The position numbers and the translations under genes were made by a program. From contig WRHY01000003.1 in the NCBI GenBank assembly GCA_009783025.1, positions 1 through 64,000 of the forward strand: a DNA stretch of 64,000 nucleotides, given 5' to 3'. The notes under the pieces are model-generated. The model was not told the DNA's origin. It did not search any database and was given only the letters and a program-made list of their open reading frames with translations. Numbering within the stretch: the first letter of the stretch is position 1; each line of letters opens with the position of its first letter. Source of the DNA: Desulfovibrionaceae bacterium. Its GTDB lineage: Bacteria; Desulfobacterota; Desulfovibrionia; Desulfovibrionales; Desulfovibrionaceae. Shown one piece after another: positions 61,457 to 64,000 of this stretch.

Positions 61457-63250
61457 ATGCATGCCCATCACACGCCCGCTCCCGACATCCCCGGTCTTGG
61501 CGGACGCGCCGAGCTGTTCGCGCATGTCCTGGAGCACGCGCAGGTGCCGGAGCACTCCCCGGCCTTCATGAGCGCCATGTCCGGCGGCAACTTTTTTGTG
61601 CGGGGCGACTATTGCTTTCTGGCCGCGCAGGACTGGCTCATGGCGCTCGGGTATCCCCTGCGAAACGCGTACTCGCCGGAAGCCTTTGAAGCCGCGCTGC
61701 GCACGGCCCTGGCCCAGACCAACGCCCAGGATTGCTGGTGCATCGCGCCGGAACTGCCGTCCCGCCTGGCCCCGCATGAGGTGGACGCCGACGACTTCTT
61801 CGTTCTTCCTGTCTCCGCTGCCGTGCCCGCCCGATTGCACCGTCCGCTGGAACGCGCGCGCGCTGTCCTGCGCGTGGACATGACCACGCGCTTCAGCCCG
61901 CAGCACCGCCGTCTCTGGTCGGAATTCATGGCGCGTACCCCCCTTAAACCCAACGCCCGCGAACTTTTCGCTCGCACGGAACAGGTTATGGGCACGCCGG
62001 GTCTCGTGCTGCTCAACGCCTGGGACGAAGAAGAACGCCTGGCCGCCTGCCTGTTGCTGGATTTCGCGCCCGGCCGTTTTGTCAGTTACCTTATTGGCGC
62101 GCACTCGCGCGGACCGTACACGCCCTATGCCTCGGATCTGCTCATGGCCACGCTGCTTGACGAAGCGCGAAAACACGGCAAGGACTACATCCACCTCGGC
62201 CTGGGCGTCAACGAGGGCATACGCCGCTTCAAACGCAAATGGGGCGCTGTTCCCTCCTTGCCGTATCGCATGGCTGCCTGGAAAGAACAGCCGGATGCGC
62301 AGCCGGACGCGAAAATGGGTGATCTCCTGGCCGTCCTGGCCACGGCAGGCGCGGGCGGGGCGCTGTCAAAGCGTCAGACCCTCAGCCTTGAGACGCCGCA
62401 ACGGCCCTTTGCCATGCTCTGGGAAGTGGAGAAGAACGGTAAACGCTCCTGGATAGGAGGCGCGGCGCACTTTTTCTGCTATTCCTTTGAGAACTCCTTC
62501 CGCCGCTTGTTCCGGCAGGTGGACACCATTCTGCTGGAAGGCCCGCTGGATGAGGAAAGCCTGAATGCCGTGGCGCGATCCGGTCGTATGCCCGGCCCGG
62601 ACGTGCCCCGGGTGGGTCCGCTGCTCACGCAAGACGAAATCCGTGTTCTGGAGCGCGTAGCGCGCGGCCCGGAAGGTTTTTGGCCCCGCCTGCTGAACAT
62701 GGAGACGAAAAATCCGGTTGATGCGCGCTATTTTCTTGAGCACACCCATCCCTGGTGCGCCCTCTTTTCGCTCTGGACCGCCTTTCTGGAGCGCCAGGGC
62801 TGGAAGCACTCCGTGGACCTCGAAATCTGGCGGCTCGGCCATGACATGGGCAAAACAGTGATCGCCATGGAAAGCCTGGAGGAGCAAATAGCCTCCCTGG
62901 AATCCGTAACGGTCGAGCGCGTGGCCAACTTCTTCCGCAACGCGCGGCAGTGGCAGCGCTATATCAAACGGAACACGGCGGCGTATCTGGCCGGGGATCT
63001 GATGGCCATGATGGGCACCAGCACGGAATTTCCCACCCGCACGGAAATAGTTATCAACCGGCGTGATCAGCGTTTCCGGGAACGCATGCGCCCCTTCCTG
63101 GAAGCAGGACGTTGCGCGGTCTTTGTAGGCACGGCCCACATGCTCGGCCTGATCCCCATGCTGGAAGAAGACGGCTTTCGCCTGACCCAGGTCATGCCCA
63201 CATGGCGGCACGCCTTGTGCGCCAAACTGCGCGCAAAGGAGACCCCATGA
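61457..63250 (+). CDS. GNAT-like acyltransferase fused to TraB/GumN-like domain
   Basis: A 597-residue protein in two parts. Residues about 1-300 look like a FemAB/BioF2-type GNAT acyltransferase: TTRFSPQHRRLWSEFMARTP, GLVLLNAWDEEERLAACLLL, and DYIHLGLGVNEGIRRFKRKW, the usual C-terminal fingerprint. Residues about 315-590 resemble the TraB/GumN family: GKRSWIGGAAHFFCYSF with H338, VDTILLEGPLDEESL, GKTVIAMESLEEQI, and AVFVGTAHMLGLIPMLEEDG with H561. TraB-like proteins include candidate metalloproteases and pheromone inhibitors. No signal peptide. It overlaps the next gene by ATGA. The start at 61457 has only a weak ribosome-binding site. Substrate unknown. Confidence 0.7.
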   Translation: MHAHHTPAPDIPGLGGRAELFAHVLEHAQVPEHSPAFMSAMSGGNFFVRGDYCFLAAQDWLMALGYPLRNAYSPEAFEAALRTALAQTNAQDCWCIAPELPSRLAPHEVDADDFFVLPVSAAVPARLHRPLERARAVLRVDMTTRFSPQHRRLWSEFMARTPLKPNARELFARTEQVMGTPGLVLLNAWDEEERLAACLLLDFAPGRFVSYLIGAHSRGPYTPYASDLLMATLLDEARKHGKDYIHLGLGVNEGIRRFKRKWGAVPSLPYRMAAWKEQPDAQPDAKMGDLLAVLATAGAGGALSKRQTLSLETPQRPFAMLWEVEKNGKRSWIGGAAHFFCYSFENSFRRLFRQVDTILLEGPLDEESLNAVARSGRMPGPDVPRVGPLLTQDEIRVLERVARGPEGFWPRLLNMETKNPVDARYFLEHTHPWCALFSLWTAFLERQGWKHSVDLEIWRLGHDMGKTVIAMESLEEQIASLESVTVERVANFFRNARQWQRYIKRNTAAYLAGDLMAMMGTSTEFPTRTEIVINRRDQRFRERMRPFLEAGRCAVFVGTAHMLGLIPMLEEDGFRLTQVMPTWRHALCAKLRAKETP

Positions 63251-64000
63251 TGCCGCGCGGCGTCGGCCATTTCGCGTCCCAGGCCGTCATCCCCGAGCAA
63301 GTTCCCGCTTATGTGGAGGCGGTATCCGACAGCAGGGCCGTCGTCTGCGGCACATGTATCGCCTATGAAAGCGGGACAGACGTGACGCTGATTGGCTACC
63401 CGCTCCACGATCCCCTGGATGCCGGGGCCGTGGACGAAGCCGTGGACCAAGCCCGCCGCCTGCCTGTCCTGGTCAAAGGCGGACACTTGACCGTGCTTTG
63501 CGCCGCCCGCCCGCATGCGGCGCCCGCGCGGGCGACCTTTGCGGAAGACAACTGGTGGGGGCTGGATCTGCCCCTGGCCCCGCTGCCGTCAAGAGCGCGG
63601 CACAAAATGAATCACATGCTGCGTAGGGCGGAACAGGCTGTTTCTATTGAACAAAGTCAAGGGAAGTTTGACGCCGCGCATCAACAGTTGGTGGATGCGC
63701 AAATCCGCAGGCGTCCGCTCGCGCCCGGCACGCGCTTCATATATTCCCGCCTGCCGCAATACCTCGCGGCCAGTCCCCAGGCTGTCCTCTTTTCCGCCTA
63801 CAGCCGCGAGACGGGTGAACTCACGGCCTGCGCCGTCGGCGAATACGCGAGCCTGCACACCGCCTTCTATCTGTTCGCCTTCCGCGCGCCCGACGCTCCC
63901 TTTGGCGCGGCGGATTTGCTCCTCAGCGCCCTGCTGCGCGAAGCCGAAGCGCGCGGACACACGCGCTGCAACCTGGGTCTGGGCATCAACAGCGGCATAA
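63247..64000 (+). CDS. GNAT-like acyltransferase, partial (runs off window)
   Basis: An open frame from the ATG at 63247 (overlapping the previous TGA) to the window end, at least 251 codons. It is a second copy of the GNAT-like part of its neighbour. WGLDLPLAPLPSRARHKMNH introduces an acyltransferase-type domain, followed by AVLFSAYSRETGELTACAVG, and ARGHTRCNLGLGINSGI matches HLGLGVNEGIRRF upstream. Whether a TraB-like domain follows cannot be seen. The first 90 residues are a less conserved domain with a beta pattern (VTLIGYPLHDPLDAGAVDEA). Together the two probably act on the same unknown substrate. Confidence 0.7.
   Translation, partial: MMPRGVGHFASQAVIPEQVPAYVEAVSDSRAVVCGTCIAYESGTDVTLIGYPLHDPLDAGAVDEAVDQARRLPVLVKGGHLTVLCAARPHAAPARATFAEDNWWGLDLPLAPLPSRARHKMNHMLRRAEQAVSIEQSQGKFDAAHQQLVDAQIRRRPLAPGTRFIYSRLPQYLAASPQAVLFSAYSRETGELTACAVGEYASLHTAFYLFAFRAPDAPFGAADLLLSALLREAEARGHTRCNLGLGINSGI

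Overview
The window reads as a chromosomal segment of a Desulfovibrio-type sulfate reducer (Desulfobacterota). The reasons are a tungsten aldehyde:ferredoxin oxidoreductase beside a tungstate-type ABC transporter, the two-gene nitrite reductase nrfH-nrfA, a bacterioferritin of the Desulfovibrio kind, Gram-negative envelope genes (lpxB, RND pump, cpoB, lspA) and a moderately GC-rich, compact layout. This placement is inference from gene content. No rRNA, tRNA, CRISPR array, transposase or phage gene was seen.

Layout. 0.2-4.3 kb: tungstate permease and ATPase, an unknown protein with a possible beta-grasp region, and AOR. 4.4-6.5 kb (minus): inositol-phosphatase family protein, a small stand-alone CBM48 protein, and an unknown protein coupled to a helix-turn-helix protein. 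6.9-15.5 kb (plus): a four-gene signalling operon with a spermidine/putrescine-type binding protein, two hybrid histidine kinases and an HD-GYP response regulator. 15.7-18.6 kb: PreP-like M16 peptidase. 18.9-26.3 kb (minus): PilZ protein, proA, proB, cpoB-like, a small membrane protein, lspA and a large lipoprotein. 26.4-27.3 kb: YchJ-like protein and a double cysteine-motif protein. 27.6-33.5 kb (minus): uvrC, DUF3179 protein, Ca2+-type P-ATPase. 33.7-35.3 kb: murJ. 35.5-39.5 kb: nrfHA, bacterioferritin and two small envelope proteins. 39.7-45.5 kb: RND tripartite efflux operon. 45.8-55.8 kb (minus): phosphate transporter pair, frameshifted YkgJ-like gene, lpxB, rfbB-rfbD, cobU and neighbours, flgE. 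56.1-64 kb (plus): truB, rpsO, pnp, uppP, a GNAT-TraB fusion, and a second GNAT-like gene cut by the window end.

The most striking feature is what lies between the genes. At least three families of dispersed, highly structured repeats fill the intergenic space. The main family (R1, about 127 bp, ten copies) has long complementary arms that differ between copies but stay paired within each copy, and an inner hairpin with paired changes and a conserved loop. Six copies begin within three bases of, or inside, the stop codon of the gene before them, in one fixed orientation, and three supply the stop codon itself. Families R2 and R3 show the same covarying stems and also sit at gene ends. One R2 module sits directly before the start codons of both tupB and uppP. 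R1 copy I forms most of a long hairpin in the pnp leader. This looks like an undescribed set of structured mobile or regulatory elements.

Gene starts were chosen by ribosome-binding sites, overlaps with upstream stops and protein N-termini. Several long open frames run through repeats and were trimmed.
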